Assembly (NCBI GenBank): GCA_009911305.1
Contig: QXXC01000015.1
Coordinates: 22,145-86,144, forward strand
Length of the DNA: 64,000 bases
Source of the DNA: Clostridiaceae bacterium
Lineage (GTDB): Bacteria; Bacillota; Clostridia; Lachnospirales; Lachnospiraceae
Direction of reading: 5' to 3'
A model generated the notes under the pieces. The model worked only from the letters and a program-made list of their open reading frames with translations, was not told the origin of the DNA and did no database searches. Position numbers and translations under genes: made by a program. Shown piece by piece: positions 44,187-53,532 of the stretch (its first letter is position 1; every line of letters starts with the position of its first letter).

Positions 44187-44343
44187 TGAGCGCCGCCTCC
44201 TTTTTGTTTGAATGTAAGCGGTTACTGCAAAAGCGCTCCGGCGACAAGCTGCGCGAAAATGGGCCGCGAAGCGCCTGTCTTCGCTCCCATATCTTCACGC
44301 ATGCGCCGGAGGCCGCAAAAGAACCGCCTGTGTAAACTTGTCC

Positions 44344-45531
44344 TTATTCGTTTACAATCGCCTTGATCTCGTCTGCCGTCAGATCAGCAGCGGCTGAAAC
44401 GACGATCTCGCCCGCCTGGATTTTTGCCAGAATTTCTTCCACCTTCGCCACATTTTCCGCGCCGATGCTCTTCTCCAGGTTTTCATTAAACACAATACCA
44501 ACCGCGTCGTCCTCCAGGCCGTAGGTTGCCGTGGTTCCAAAGGGAACGGAAGACGGATCCTGCACGTAATCGGAGCAGATCTTGAATAACGCATTGTCCA
44601 GGCGCTTTAAGCTGGAGGTGATGACAGACGGCTGCAGGTTTGAACCCTCCAGAGCCTGATACTGATCGCTGTCCACGCCGATCGCCATCACGCCGTCCTT
44701 CTCCGCGGCTGCCTCGATCACGCCGTTGCCGGCGCCGCCCGCTACCTGGAAGACGATATCCGCGCCCTCGGAGATCTGGGCATTCGTCAAATCCTTGGCC
44801 TTTGCGGTATCCATGAAATCGCCGACAAAGGCGGTCAGAATCTTGATCTCCGGATCCACATATTTCGCGCCCTCGGCATAGCCTACCATGAAGTTATTGA
44901 TGGTCGTGCTCTCCGTGCCGCCCACAAAGCCGATGGTCTTGTCCGTGTTGGCCGCATTCTCCCCGGTCGTATAGTAGGCCGCAACCGCCCCGGCTAAAAA
45001 GCCTGACTGGTTGGAGTCAAACAGCACGGTCAGGACGTTGCTCAGATCGCCGACGCTGTAGTCCACATCCTGGTCGAAAAGGATAAATTTCGTATCCGGG
45101 TATTCCTGCGGGATCGTCTCAAAGTTCTCCTTATTCTGGAAGCCGGTGCCCACGATGATATCCGCGCCGCTGTCCGCCGCGTCATAGAAGGCCGCCTGCC
45201 ATTTGGTGGTGTCATCGCCCATCTCGACTACATTGATCTCAAACCGATCGCCCATCTCCTCCTGGATCCGCACGGTTCCCTCATAGGCCGACTGCTGGAA
45301 TGACAGATCGGTCTTCCGGCCAATGCACAGGGTCAGCTTGATCTTCTCGCCGCCTGCAGCGTCCGCTTCCTTGCCGCTTCCTGCCTCTCCTCCCTCCGGA
45401 GCGGGACTGGCCGCCTCGTCCTGGGCCTCGGTCTTTGCCGGAGCGTCCGAACCGCCGCCGCAGGCGGTCATGGAAACGGCCATAGCGGCTGTGAGAGCAA
45501 TGGCTGCTGCTTTTTTGATTGATTTTTTCAT
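44344..45531 (-). CDS. BMP family nucleoside-binding lipoprotein of an ABC importer
   Basis: A 395-residue extracellular lipoprotein (Bmp/PnrA family) that captures nucleosides. The signal peptide ends in SMTACGGG, with Cys24 as the lipid-anchored residue; an acidic Ala/Glu-rich linker follows. Motifs are DIIVGTGFQNKENFETI, FDSNQSGFLAGAVAAYYT, IGFVGGTESTTINNFMVGY and MAIGVDSDQYQALEGS. The two permeases and the ATPase precede it. A hairpin (45558-45588) just upstream may raise its mRNA level relative to the other genes. Confidence 0.94.
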   Translation of the reverse strand: MKKSIKKAAAIALTAAMAVSMTACGGGSDAPAKTEAQDEAASPAPEGGEAGSGKEADAAGGEKIKLTLCIGRKTDLSFQQSAYEGTVRIQEEMGDRFEINVVEMGDDTTKWQAAFYDAADSGADIIVGTGFQNKENFETIPQEYPDTKFILFDQDVDYSVGDLSNVLTVLFDSNQSGFLAGAVAAYYTTGENAANTDKTIGFVGGTESTTINNFMVGYAEGAKYVDPEIKILTAFVGDFMDTAKAKDLTNAQISEGADIVFQVAGGAGNGVIEAAAEKDGVMAIGVDSDQYQALEGSNLQPSVITSSLKRLDNALFKICSDYVQDPSSVPFGTTATYGLEDDAVGIVFNENLEKSIGAENVAKVEEILAKIQAGEIVVSAAADLTADEIKAIVNE

Positions 45532-45557
45532 AAATCCTCCTTAGAACATAAAGACTG

Positions 45558-45588
45558 GCAGCCGTGAAGGCGGCGCCTTCAGGGCTGC
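45558..45588 (-). other. Stem-loop before the binding-protein gene
   Basis: GCAGCC-GAAGGC pairs with GCCTTC-GGCTGC (12 bp, one 2-base internal loop, 3-base loop) 27 bases before the start codon. No proper T-run follows. In the same 209-bp gap a 26-codon ORF (45601-45681, MYQQTQSVSLYTARQEYGQQ...) has a weak ribosome site and may be chance. Confidence 0.55.
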
Positions 45589-45740
45589 GGTGTATTTATA
45601 TCAGGGGCGTCCCGCAGGCGGCTGCTGTCCATATTCCTGCCGGGCTGTATACAGCGATACGCTCTGCGTCTGCTGATACATGAACCACACCCTCTTTGCG
45701 ATACGCAAATCCCGCAAAGACGCCCGTTGATACCCTGATG

Positions 45741-46658
45741 TTATGATAAAGAATCCTCTCCCTGCTGCTTCACCTTGTAATAGAAGCTGAACAGCACATA
45801 GAACACGATGATGGACACGTACGGGATCATGGTAATGAGATACGGATCCACATTGTTGTTCTGCAAATAGATGGATATGCCGCTTCCAAAGCCGTAGAGG
45901 ATGGAGCTGACCATACCCATAAGCGCATTGCCGGCCGCCATGGCGTTCGTAGCCAGGGCGATGTAGCCGCGCCCGGCCACCATGCCGGCGGTAAAACGGT
46001 TGATATAACCCATGGAAAGGTACATGCCGCCCAGGGATGCCAGCAAACCGCTCAGCAGCATGGCCTGGTAGCGTGTCTTCTCCACATTGATTCCCACGGA
46101 GCGGGCGGCCTCCTCGGACTCGCCCACAGCCCGTATATGGATGCCAAAGGCCGTTTTATTCAGCACAATGAATATAAGGATTGTAACAATAAATGCCACA
46201 TAAGTCAAACAGTTATGTCCTGATATGATATCCCCAATCCCCGGGATCTCTTTTAACACCGGGATCTCAAATGCCGGGAAAGCCGCGGAGGCCAGGGAAT
46301 TGCTCGCATTTTTGTCCCCCGTGATGGAATACAGGCAAAAGACCGATCCGCCGCTGGCCGCCAGGTTAAGGGCCACGCCGGACACCACGCGGTTCGCCTT
46401 TAGATGCTGCACAAAATACGCCAGGAGCATGGTAAAGGCCGTCCCTGCCAGAAGGCCGCAGAGCGCCCCTGCCAGAAGGCTGCCTGTAAAGCCGCTCCCC
46501 AGGACGCCGCAGAGCGCCGCGATGGTCATCGCCCCCTCGAGCCCGAGATTGAGCATGCCGGACCGGCTCGCGATCAGGGCCGCCATGGTGGCAAACAGCA
46601 CCGGCGTCGTACAGCGGAGCGTGGTAAACCAGAAATCAAGATTTGTCAGAAAGTTCAT
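45741..46658 (-). CDS. Nucleoside ABC transporter permease 2
   Basis: A 305-residue membrane permease of the BMP/nucleoside ABC family (NupQ/YufQ-like). Typical segments are RSGMLNLGLEGAMTIAALCG, NRVVSGVALNLAA and SVGINVEKTRYQAMLLSGLL, the last resembling the coupling helix. It starts 12 bases after permease 1 stops and forms the channel with it. Confidence 0.93.
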   Translation of the reverse strand: MNFLTNLDFWFTTLRCTTPVLFATMAALIASRSGMLNLGLEGAMTIAALCGVLGSGFTGSLLAGALCGLLAGTAFTMLLAYFVQHLKANRVVSGVALNLAASGGSVFCLYSITGDKNASNSLASAAFPAFEIPVLKEIPGIGDIISGHNCLTYVAFIVTILIFIVLNKTAFGIHIRAVGESEEAARSVGINVEKTRYQAMLLSGLLASLGGMYLSMGYINRFTAGMVAGRGYIALATNAMAAGNALMGMVSSILYGFGSGISIYLQNNNVDPYLITMIPYVSIIVFYVLFSFYYKVKQQGEDSLS

Positions 46659-46670
46659 GTTCCCCCTCCT

Positions 46671-47747
46671 TTACGCTTCCACTGCCTCAGCCGCCTGGTT
46701 CTGCAGCGCTTCTTTTTCCTCTTTGTTCTTCTTGAGACGGTACAGGAACCGCTCGGATGCGATCAGCATGATCATGATGCCCTGTATAATGGATACAATC
46801 TCAGAATCGACATCGCCGCCCCTTGACATCACGAGCGCGCCGATCCGGATATAGGAGATAAAAAATGCCGATACCGGGATCATCAGGGGCTTTGTCCCTG
46901 CCAGCAGGTTGATGAGAATGCCGTCCCACACGTACGTCTGGGCTGTGATCCACTGGAATTTCTTATACATGCCGATCATCTCCACGCCGCCGCCCAGTCC
47001 GGCCAGCATACCGCCGATGAGCTGGGAGCCCAGCACCACGCCGCCGATCCGGATACCCGCATAGCGGGCAAAATTCTCATTCGCGCCGGTGATCTGCAGC
47101 GCGCGCCCGAATTTCGACTTATCCATCAGGATCCACATGAAAATCACAGCGGCTGCCATGATGAAAAGGCCGAAATGCGTGTTGGTTCCCTTCAGGAGCT
47201 TGCCCAGGCTGGCCGTGGGCGCAAAGTTAATGGAAAACGAGCCGTTGGACGCGTCCAGAAAGCAGTTGCGGATCAGCCAGTAGCCGAAGTTGAAGAAAAT
47301 ATAGTTCATCATCAGGGAAATCACCAGCTCATTGGCCCCGGTCTTTTTCTTAATCAGGACCGGAATCACGCCGATCACGCCGCCCACCGCCGTGGCGGCT
47401 GCCAGGATGACAAGCTGATGCGCGATATTCGGCATGGGACAGGCGATCGCAAGGCTGGCGGCCACGACGCCCGCAAAGTAAAAGGAGCTGTCCGCCACCA
47501 TGGAAAACAGGCCGCTCTTATGCATGACATTGATCGCCAGGCCGCAGAAAACCAGTGGGATCATAGTCTCAATTACATTGAAAAAATTCCGTTTGGTAGA
47601 AAACGGCCCCAGCAGAAATTTGTGCAGAGCCGTGGCCGGATCATCGGCTACGGCAAAAATGATGATTGCCGCGATGACCAGAGAAATCAGGATGGAGGCC
47701 GTTACGCGGATGACGCCGTACCAGTCAAATCGTTTCTTCTTATTCAT
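46671..47747 (-). CDS. Nucleoside ABC transporter permease 1
   Basis: A 358-residue membrane permease (NupP/YufP-like). Features: long N-terminal helix (VTASILISLVIAAIIIFAVA), KSGLFSMVADSSFYFAGVVA, ANELVISLMMNYIFF and GANENFARYAGIRIGGVVLG. The last 25 residues are Glu/Ala-rich and cytosolic. It abuts the ATPase gene with one base between. Confidence 0.93.
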   Translation of the reverse strand: MNKKKRFDWYGVIRVTASILISLVIAAIIIFAVADDPATALHKFLLGPFSTKRNFFNVIETMIPLVFCGLAINVMHKSGLFSMVADSSFYFAGVVAASLAIACPMPNIAHQLVILAAATAVGGVIGVIPVLIKKKTGANELVISLMMNYIFFNFGYWLIRNCFLDASNGSFSINFAPTASLGKLLKGTNTHFGLFIMAAAVIFMWILMDKSKFGRALQITGANENFARYAGIRIGGVVLGSQLIGGMLAGLGGGVEMIGMYKKFQWITAQTYVWDGILINLLAGTKPLMIPVSAFFISYIRIGALVMSRGGDVDSEIVSIIQGIMIMLIASERFLYRLKKNKEEKEALQNQAAEAVEA

Positions 47748-47748
47748 C

Positions 47749-49287
47749 TTACGCCTCCTTCAGGATCTCTTCGGGATCGTGCTTTAAGCCCAGCATGTAA
47801 AGGCCCAGCTCCTCCTCGGTCACGCTCGGGACATCGGACAGGACGCCGGCGATCCGCCCCTGGTGGAACACGATGATGCGATCGCTTAAAGCCTTTAATT
47901 CCGCCAGATCAGCGCTGACAAGGATCAGAGACTTTTTCTCCTCCCGCATCTCCAGGATCTTTTTGTGGATAAATTCCATCGCGCCCACATCCACGCCGCG
48001 GGTGGGCTGGTTTAACACAATCACATCCGCCCCGGCCGTGAACTCCCGGGCGACAATGGCTTTCTGGATATTGCCGCCGGACAGGCTCTTGATGCTGATA
48101 TCAAGGCTTGCGGTCTTGACCTTAAAGTCCCGCACGCAGGAGGCGCAGTATTCCTCAATGGCCGCTGTGTCCAGGATCGCCTTTTTGGAAAGACGGCCCA
48201 GGCTTGCGGCGATCAGATTGTCGCGCACGCTCATCTCCGGCGCGCTGCCGTCCAGATGCCGGTCCTCCGGCACATGCGAAATGCCAGACGCCCGGTTTTC
48301 GGCGATGCTCTTTTCGCAGAGGTTCTCCCCCTTATAGATCACGGAACCGCTCTCTGCCTTCCGGTTCCCGGTCAGGATCTCCACAGCCTCCTTCTGGCCG
48401 TTGCCCTCAATGCCGGCGATGCCCAGCACCTCCCCCTCGCGCAGGGAAAAGCTCAAGTCATTCACCTTCCTGGAGCCGAATTTGTCCGTATAATTCAGAT
48501 GCTCCACGCGCAGGATACGCTCGCCGAACTCCTTTTTCGCCTTGTCATATTCGAGCTTTACGTCGCGGCCCACCATCAGCCTGGAGATCTCCTCCGGCGT
48601 CACATCCGCCACCTCGCAGGTCTGGATGGAACGGCCGTCCTTTAAGACCGTCAGGCGGTCGCAGAGATATTTCACCTCATGCAGCTTGTGCGAGATGAAG
48701 AGGATGGTATAGCCCTCCTTTTTCAGGTTCAGAAGCTGCTCGAACAGCTCCTCCGTCTCCTGCGGCGCCAGAACGGCCGTGGGCTCGTCCAGAATGATGA
48801 TCCTAGCCCCGCGGTACATGGTTTTTAAAATCTCCAGCTTCTGCTTCATGCCGATCGAAATGTCGCGCACCCGCTTTCCGGCGTCCACATGAAGGTTGTA
48901 TTTCTTTGAAATGGCTTCTGTCTCCTCGATCGCCTTCTTTTTATCCAGAAACAGGCCCTTTTTCTTCTCGATCCCCAGCACCAGATTCTCCGCCACCGTC
49001 AGGGACGGCGCCAGCATCATGTGCTGATGCACCATCCCGATCCCATGCGCGATCGCGTCCTTGCTGGAGCCAAAATGCACCTCTTTGCCGTGAAGGAACA
49101 CCTTTCCGCTGGTGATCTCTTCAATTCCGAACAGCATCTTCATCAGGGTGGACTTTCCGGCGCCGTTTTCCCCCACCAGGGCGTGGATCTCGCCCTGGTT
49201 GACGCTGAAATTGATGTTATAATTGGCGAGAACTCCGCCCGGATAAATTTTTGTCAGATCCTCGACCCGTAAAATTTCCTCTGCCAT
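47749..49287 (-). CDS. Nucleoside ABC transporter ATP-binding protein (two ABC domains)
   Basis: A 512-residue ATPase with two ABC modules (NupO/YufO-like). The first has Walker A GENGAGKSTLMKML and signature ISIGMKQKLEI; the second has a degenerate Walker A (GIEGNGQKEAVEIL) and signature LSGGNIQKAIVARE, as is normal for this group. It powers the two permeases downstream. A ribosome site AAGGGGATAAC precedes the start; deoD is 32 bases upstream. Confidence 0.94.
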   Translation of the reverse strand: MAEEILRVEDLTKIYPGGVLANYNINFSVNQGEIHALVGENGAGKSTLMKMLFGIEEITSGKVFLHGKEVHFGSSKDAIAHGIGMVHQHMMLAPSLTVAENLVLGIEKKKGLFLDKKKAIEETEAISKKYNLHVDAGKRVRDISIGMKQKLEILKTMYRGARIIILDEPTAVLAPQETEELFEQLLNLKKEGYTILFISHKLHEVKYLCDRLTVLKDGRSIQTCEVADVTPEEISRLMVGRDVKLEYDKAKKEFGERILRVEHLNYTDKFGSRKVNDLSFSLREGEVLGIAGIEGNGQKEAVEILTGNRKAESGSVIYKGENLCEKSIAENRASGISHVPEDRHLDGSAPEMSVRDNLIAASLGRLSKKAILDTAAIEEYCASCVRDFKVKTASLDISIKSLSGGNIQKAIVAREFTAGADVIVLNQPTRGVDVGAMEFIHKKILEMREEKKSLILVSADLAELKALSDRIIVFHQGRIAGVLSDVPSVTEEELGLYMLGLKHDPEEILKEA

Positions 49288-49319
49288 CGTTATCCCCTTT
49301 TTGCGTTATCTCCTGTCTG

Positions 49320-50036
49320 TCAGGCCAGTTCAAGCGCCACTTCCATCATATTCGTAAACGTGGTCTGGCGCTCCTCTGCCGTCGTGGCCTCCCCGGTCAC
49401 GGCTGAATCCGATATGGTCAGGATGCACAGCGCGTTGACGCCCGCATAGGCGGCGTTGCTGTACAGCGCAGCGGCCTCCATCTCCACAGCCAGGATGCCC
49501 ATCTTATCCCAGGTCACGCCCGCGGGCGGAATAGCCGGATTGTAGAACATGTCTGAGCTTAAGATATTGCCCACATGGAAGGCAAGCCCCTTCTCTCTGG
49601 CAGCCTGAACCGCCTTTTCCAGAAGCTCAAAGCTGCAGATGCAGGAATAATCGCCCGGCAGCCGGAACTGCTTTACATAATTGGACGTGGTGCATGCGCC
49701 CATGCCGAACACCATGTCGCGCACCTTGACCTCCGGCCGCAGCGCGCCCGCGGTCCCGACACGGATTAAATTCTTACACCCGTAGAAATGGATCAGCTCA
49801 TAGGAATAGATGCCGATCGACGGGCAGCCCATCCCGGTTCCCATGACCGAAACACGCTTTCCCTTATAGGTTCCCGTGTATCCGAACATGTTCCTGGTAG
49901 CGTTGAACTGAACCGGATCCGTCAGGAAATGCTCCGCGATATACTGCGCGCGCAGCGGATCGCCCGGCAGCAGGATCGTCTCCGCGATCTCGCCCTCTTT
50001 TGCTGCGATGTGGGGGGTTGGAATGTTCTTTGACAT
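49320..50036 (-). CDS. deoD: Purine nucleoside phosphorylase, DeoD type
   Basis: DeoD cleaves purine (deoxy)nucleosides with phosphate to base and (deoxy)ribose-1-phosphate. The 238 residues match the hexameric PNP family: [58 protein letters not shown] and the catalytic Asp in [10 protein letters not shown]. It lies between the M20 hydrolase and the importer, so imported nucleosides would be split here and the adenine passed to the deaminase. Confidence 0.96.
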   Translation of the reverse strand: MSKNIPTPHIAAKEGEIAETILLPGDPLRAQYIAEHFLTDPVQFNATRNMFGYTGTYKGKRVSVMGTGMGCPSIGIYSYELIHFYGCKNLIRVGTAGALRPEVKVRDMVFGMGACTTSNYVKQFRLPGDYSCICSFELLEKAVQAAREKGLAFHVGNILSSDMFYNPAIPPAGVTWDKMGILAVEMEAAALYSNAAYAGVNALCILTISDSAVTGEATTAEERQTTFTNMMEVALELA

Positions 50037-50095
50037 AATCGTCCTCCTTTTATAAATGTACGCTTACTGTGAAAATGCGCTTCGTCTGTCGCTGT

Positions 50096-51382
50096 TCACC
50101 GGCCGCTGCCCTGATGCAGCCAGTGCTCTAAGTAATACGCCTTCCGCTCTGCAAAATCCTCATTTCTGACCTGAAGCCCGGGGTTGGCCAGAAGCTCGCA
50201 GACCGTTCCGAGCACGACCTGCGCAGTGCGGATATAGGCGTTCTCTTCATCCGCGATCGCAAAATCACCGCTGTGGATCCGGCCCTTCACGCCGGAAAAG
50301 CCAAACTGAACGGTGGGGAGCAGATAGCCCAGATCGCCCACGTCGCCCGAGGCCCCGGAAATGACGTTTTGCACGATCTGATCGTCCCCGCAGAGCTTTT
50401 TCATCTGCCGCAGCACCACTGCGTTTAACGCATCCGACTGCTTCAGCGGCATGTAGCCTGTCTCATCCTCGATCGCGCATTCCAGTCCCAAGGCCTTTGC
50501 ACAGTGGATCGCGCAGAGATCAAACTTCTCTCCCGCCTCCAGAAGCTGATGAAGGGTATTGGCCCGGATATAGCTCTCCAGCGCCGCCCGATCCGGAATG
50601 ATGTTCACGCCTCCGCTGACGCCGGTGAGAACCGGGTGCAGCGAAAGCCCCGCCTCCTTCGGGAACTGATCCTTCATATAGGCAATGGCGTCCATACACA
50701 GGCTGGCCCCGTGCAGCGCATTGCGGCCCAGATGCGGCGCCGCGCCGGAATGGGCGGCCTGCCCCGTGAAAACGGCCCTCTTTACCATAAAGCCCGCAAG
50801 GGTGGAGCCCACGTCAAAGAGCGTCCCGCTGTCCCCGTTTATGTGCATGGAAATCACGCAGTCGATATCGTCAAACACGCCGTCCGCGATCAGGTTCTGC
50901 TTGCCGGATAAGAAGCGCAGCTTCCCCTCCCTCACCAGCCCCTTCCTGTATTCCAGATCAATAAATTCCTCTGCCGGAGCGGCGATAAAGCTGACCGTCC
51001 CGCCCAGCCTGTCCACAAGGCCGCTCTCCTTCAGCATCTTCATCACACCGGCCAGCACCGCGGTCTGGACGCTGTGTCCGCACGAATGGATCGGACGCTC
51101 CCCGTCCTCTGTTTTAATAAGAAGGGCGTCCATATCCGCCACCAGGGCGATGTGGTAGCCGTCTCCGCTCCCGACATCGGCCCGCAGCCCGGTGAGCGCC
51201 AGGCCGTTACGGACCGGGATCCCGTTTTGGAATAAAAAAGAAGTGAGAATCTCGTTTGATTTCACTTCCCTGAAACCGGGTTCCGGGCACTGAAACAGTT
51301 CGCGCCCCAGACGCACAAGCTCCTCCCGGTTTCGCTCGGTACATGCTTTTATGTCTTCTGAATAGTCAAATTTCTCCATCAT
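50096..51382 (-). CDS. M20 family amidohydrolase/peptidase
   Basis: A 428-residue zinc hydrolase of the M20D (amidohydrolase/aminoacylase) group. Motifs: ECPGF-like FQCPEPGFREVKSNE, ALVADMDALL, HSCGHSVQTAVLAG and a dimerisation domain with FTGQAAHSGAAPHLGRNALHGA. Substrates in the family are N-acyl amino acids, indole conjugates or dipeptides; the substrate here is unknown. As the first gene of the salvage operon it may act on an imported conjugate, but that is inference. Confidence 0.88.
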   Translation of the reverse strand: MMEKFDYSEDIKACTERNREELVRLGRELFQCPEPGFREVKSNEILTSFLFQNGIPVRNGLALTGLRADVGSGDGYHIALVADMDALLIKTEDGERPIHSCGHSVQTAVLAGVMKMLKESGLVDRLGGTVSFIAAPAEEFIDLEYRKGLVREGKLRFLSGKQNLIADGVFDDIDCVISMHINGDSGTLFDVGSTLAGFMVKRAVFTGQAAHSGAAPHLGRNALHGASLCMDAIAYMKDQFPKEAGLSLHPVLTGVSGGVNIIPDRAALESYIRANTLHQLLEAGEKFDLCAIHCAKALGLECAIEDETGYMPLKQSDALNAVVLRQMKKLCGDDQIVQNVISGASGDVGDLGYLLPTVQFGFSGVKGRIHSGDFAIADEENAYIRTAQVVLGTVCELLANPGLQVRNEDFAERKAYYLEHWLHQGSGR

Positions 51383-51439
51383 CTCTGCCCTCCGCCGGCA
51401 TGCCGCTGTTCCCGGTTGCGGCTCTCTGATTTTAATAAT

Positions 51440-51468
51440 AATTTATCACATTGACAGACCAATGTCAA
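51440..51468 (-). promoter_or_regulatory. Promoter of the purine salvage operon
   Basis: On the minus strand -35 TTGACA (51463-51468), 17-base spacer, -10 TAAATT (51440-51445), about 55 bases before the M20 gene. Confidence 0.75.
51448..51465. promoter_or_regulatory. Palindromic operator in the spacer of the salvage promoter
   Basis: ACATTG-N6-CAATGT is a perfect 6-bp half-site palindrome lying between -10 and -35 and entering the -35. A dimeric repressor bound here would block RNA polymerase. The cognate regulator is not in the window. Confidence 0.55.
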
Positions 51469-51548
51469 ATAATTTAGGCAAAATCCGAGCACGAATCGTA
51501 AGTTGTCAGGATAGTGCAGGACACTCCCGCCCTGCCGGAAGCGTCCTT

Positions 51549-51708
51549 GAGCGTGTTTGAAAATTGCTTTCTGCCAGATATGCGTCACAATTTGTGGGAG
51601 ATTTGTGCCAAATGAAGGGCGCATAGCGAACTATGTAACCTGAATTTGGCGCAAATATCACGCAAAGTGGGGCGTGCAGATGGCGGGAATGATTTTTCAA
51701 ACACGCTC
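51549..51708. mobile_element. MITE-like inverted-repeat element A (160 bp)
   Basis: The ends GAGCGTGTTTGAAAA (51549-51563) and TTTTCAAACACGCTC (51694-51708) are perfect 15-bp inverted repeats, and the similarity continues imperfectly for about 20 bases more. The middle has GGCGCATAG-CGAA-CTATGTAAC, itself a small hairpin. No coding capacity. Fragments occur elsewhere in the window (3323, 14412, 17836, 41563). Confidence 0.8.
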
Positions 51709-51873
51709 TAGTGTTCCATCCAGCCAGTAATTGGATTGTCAGAACCGCCTATTTTGCCATCTGCTGCGTTGTCGTCAGTCAACGATGCCACCGCATCGCC
51801 TCCTTCCTCCGCCTTGCAGGCTGACAAAATATTCGGCACTGACAATCCAATTACTGGACGGATGGAACACTAG
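51708..51873. mobile_element. MITE-like inverted-repeat element B (166 bp)
   Basis: A 35-bp terminal inverted repeat with two mismatches: the left end starts CTAGTGTTCCATCCAGCCAG (51708-51742) and the right end finishes GGACGGATGGAACACTAG (51839-51873). The 96-bp centre has no gene. It abuts element A, so one may have inserted at the edge of the other. The rest of 51874-51987 holds a small TCAAGC/GCTTGA hairpin. Confidence 0.85.
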
Positions 51874-51987
51874 CACACGGCTATGGATTCTGTCTGGGCC
51901 ACAGCACCGCCAAAGTCAAGCGAGCTTGACCTTGGCTCGTTGCCATCCGAGAATAAAAGGATATACGGATGAAGTCCCTGACAATCG

Positions 51988-53493
51988 TCAGTTCCAAAAA
52001 TCCACCGCACGATTATAGTATTCCATTAAGACCGGCTTTGTCAGACGATTAATCTCCACATCATCAGCAATCTCATCCTTTCCAAACCGAAAAAGCGCCG
52101 AAGCATTTTCCTTGCTCAAATACCTCGTGTCCACATCAAAGTCCACATCCTCCGTCAGTTCCCTCCGGCTTGCCATATTAAACCCCCAATCCCCAAATGA
52201 GGGAATCTGCAGGTGATAGGCTTTTACATATAGTTCCTCGCTCTTTATGGTTTCATGGATGCACCAGAATGCTTTGGCAGCATAATAAGGGCTTGTGGAC
52301 TGAACCACGAGCACGCCGGTCTCATTCAGGCGGCTTTTACACATACGGTAAAAAATATTGGAATACAATTTGCTCAGTGATTCACTGTTCGGGTCCGGCA
52401 AATCCACAATAATCAGGTCATACTGTTCCCCGGCATCCTCTAAATATTCATACGCATCCATATTGTAGATAACCAGTTTGTCAGAATTAAGACTGTTTTG
52501 ATTGACAGACATGATATTTGGATTGGTGGAGCAGATTCGTATCATCCCAGCATCCAGATCCACCAAATCAATCTTTTCCACCTCATCATACTTAAGGACT
52601 TCACGAGCCGCCATTCCGTCCCCGCCTCCAAGAATCAGCACCCGGCTCCGGCTCTCCAGTTCACTCATGGGAATATGCACCAGAGCTTCATGATACCGGT
52701 ACTCGTCTGCCGTGGAAAACTGACAATTTCCATCGATGTAAAGCCTCACGTCATCCCGGTGCTTTGTAAGCACAATTTTCTGATATTCCGTCTGTTCCAT
52801 ATAAATAATCTTATCCCTGTATAAACCTCCCTCCACACGTTCAGAAATATTATCCGCAAATACAATCCCAACAATCATCCCTGCCGCAATACCGACAGAA
52901 ATTGCGCGATAAATCCGGATATGCGCCACAAGCTCTCCAAAGCGGTACAAAATCAGGATGGCTGCAATGATATTTAACAGCCCGCATAGAAAAGAAGTCG
53001 AAAAAAATCCCAGTTTTGGCAGCAGTAAAAGCGGAAATGCAACAGCTCCCACAAGCCCCCCTATATAATCAAAACTGAATATGGAGGCCAGAGTAACGGA
53101 CAGGTTCTTCTCATCCTCCTCGATGATTCTTGTCATAATCGGTATTTCAGCTCCCGCCAGAATACCGATCAGTATGGTTTCCGAATACATAACAACCGCA
53201 TAATTTGAAATATAGATATTGGACAAGAAAAGCAGCAGGGAACTCATGCCCCCCGCTATACCAATTCCAAGCTCAATTGCCACAAAAACATTAAACAGAT
53301 TTTTTTTGAAAAATTTGGAGATATAGGAACCGAGCCCCAGCGCCGCCATATAAAGCCCGATTGTTATAGAATACTGCATGGTGCTGTTCCCCAAAAGATA
53401 CGAGCTGACCGCGCCGATAATAAGCTCATAACACATGGAACACCCTGATATAATCAGGGTAGTCAGCATTAGAAGCCTGTACTTCCTGCTCAT
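51988..53493 (-). CDS. Membrane-fused polyamine aminopropyltransferase (spermidine synthase-like)
   Basis: A 501-residue protein with about seven transmembrane helices at residues 1-215 (for example TTLIISGCSMCYELIIGAVS), followed by a cytosolic aminopropyltransferase. The nucleotide-binding loop LILGGGDGMAAREVL is at 287-300, the acidic VDLDAGMI at 311-318, and DLIIVDLPDP at 359-368 takes the place of the usual DSTDP with the catalytic Asp. It should transfer an aminopropyl group from decarboxylated SAM, made by the SpeD two genes upstream, to a polyamine or another amine at the membrane. Last gene of the island operon; the DNA is AT-richer than the flanks. Confidence 0.87.
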   Translation of the reverse strand: MSRKYRLLMLTTLIISGCSMCYELIIGAVSSYLLGNSTMQYSITIGLYMAALGLGSYISKFFKKNLFNVFVAIELGIGIAGGMSSLLLFLSNIYISNYAVVMYSETILIGILAGAEIPIMTRIIEEDEKNLSVTLASIFSFDYIGGLVGAVAFPLLLLPKLGFFSTSFLCGLLNIIAAILILYRFGELVAHIRIYRAISVGIAAGMIVGIVFADNISERVEGGLYRDKIIYMEQTEYQKIVLTKHRDDVRLYIDGNCQFSTADEYRYHEALVHIPMSELESRSRVLILGGGDGMAAREVLKYDEVEKIDLVDLDAGMIRICSTNPNIMSVNQNSLNSDKLVIYNMDAYEYLEDAGEQYDLIIVDLPDPNSESLSKLYSNIFYRMCKSRLNETGVLVVQSTSPYYAAKAFWCIHETIKSEELYVKAYHLQIPSFGDWGFNMASRRELTEDVDFDVDTRYLSKENASALFRFGKDEIADDVEINRLTKPVLMEYYNRAVDFWN

Positions 53494-53532
53494 AATGATA
53501 TTCCTTTCGCTTTGCCCGGATAAAGCTCCGTT

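Noticed and set aside
51383..51440. Purine riboswitch before the salvage operon
   Set aside because: The leader is too short (about 55 bases) and lacks the aptamer core.
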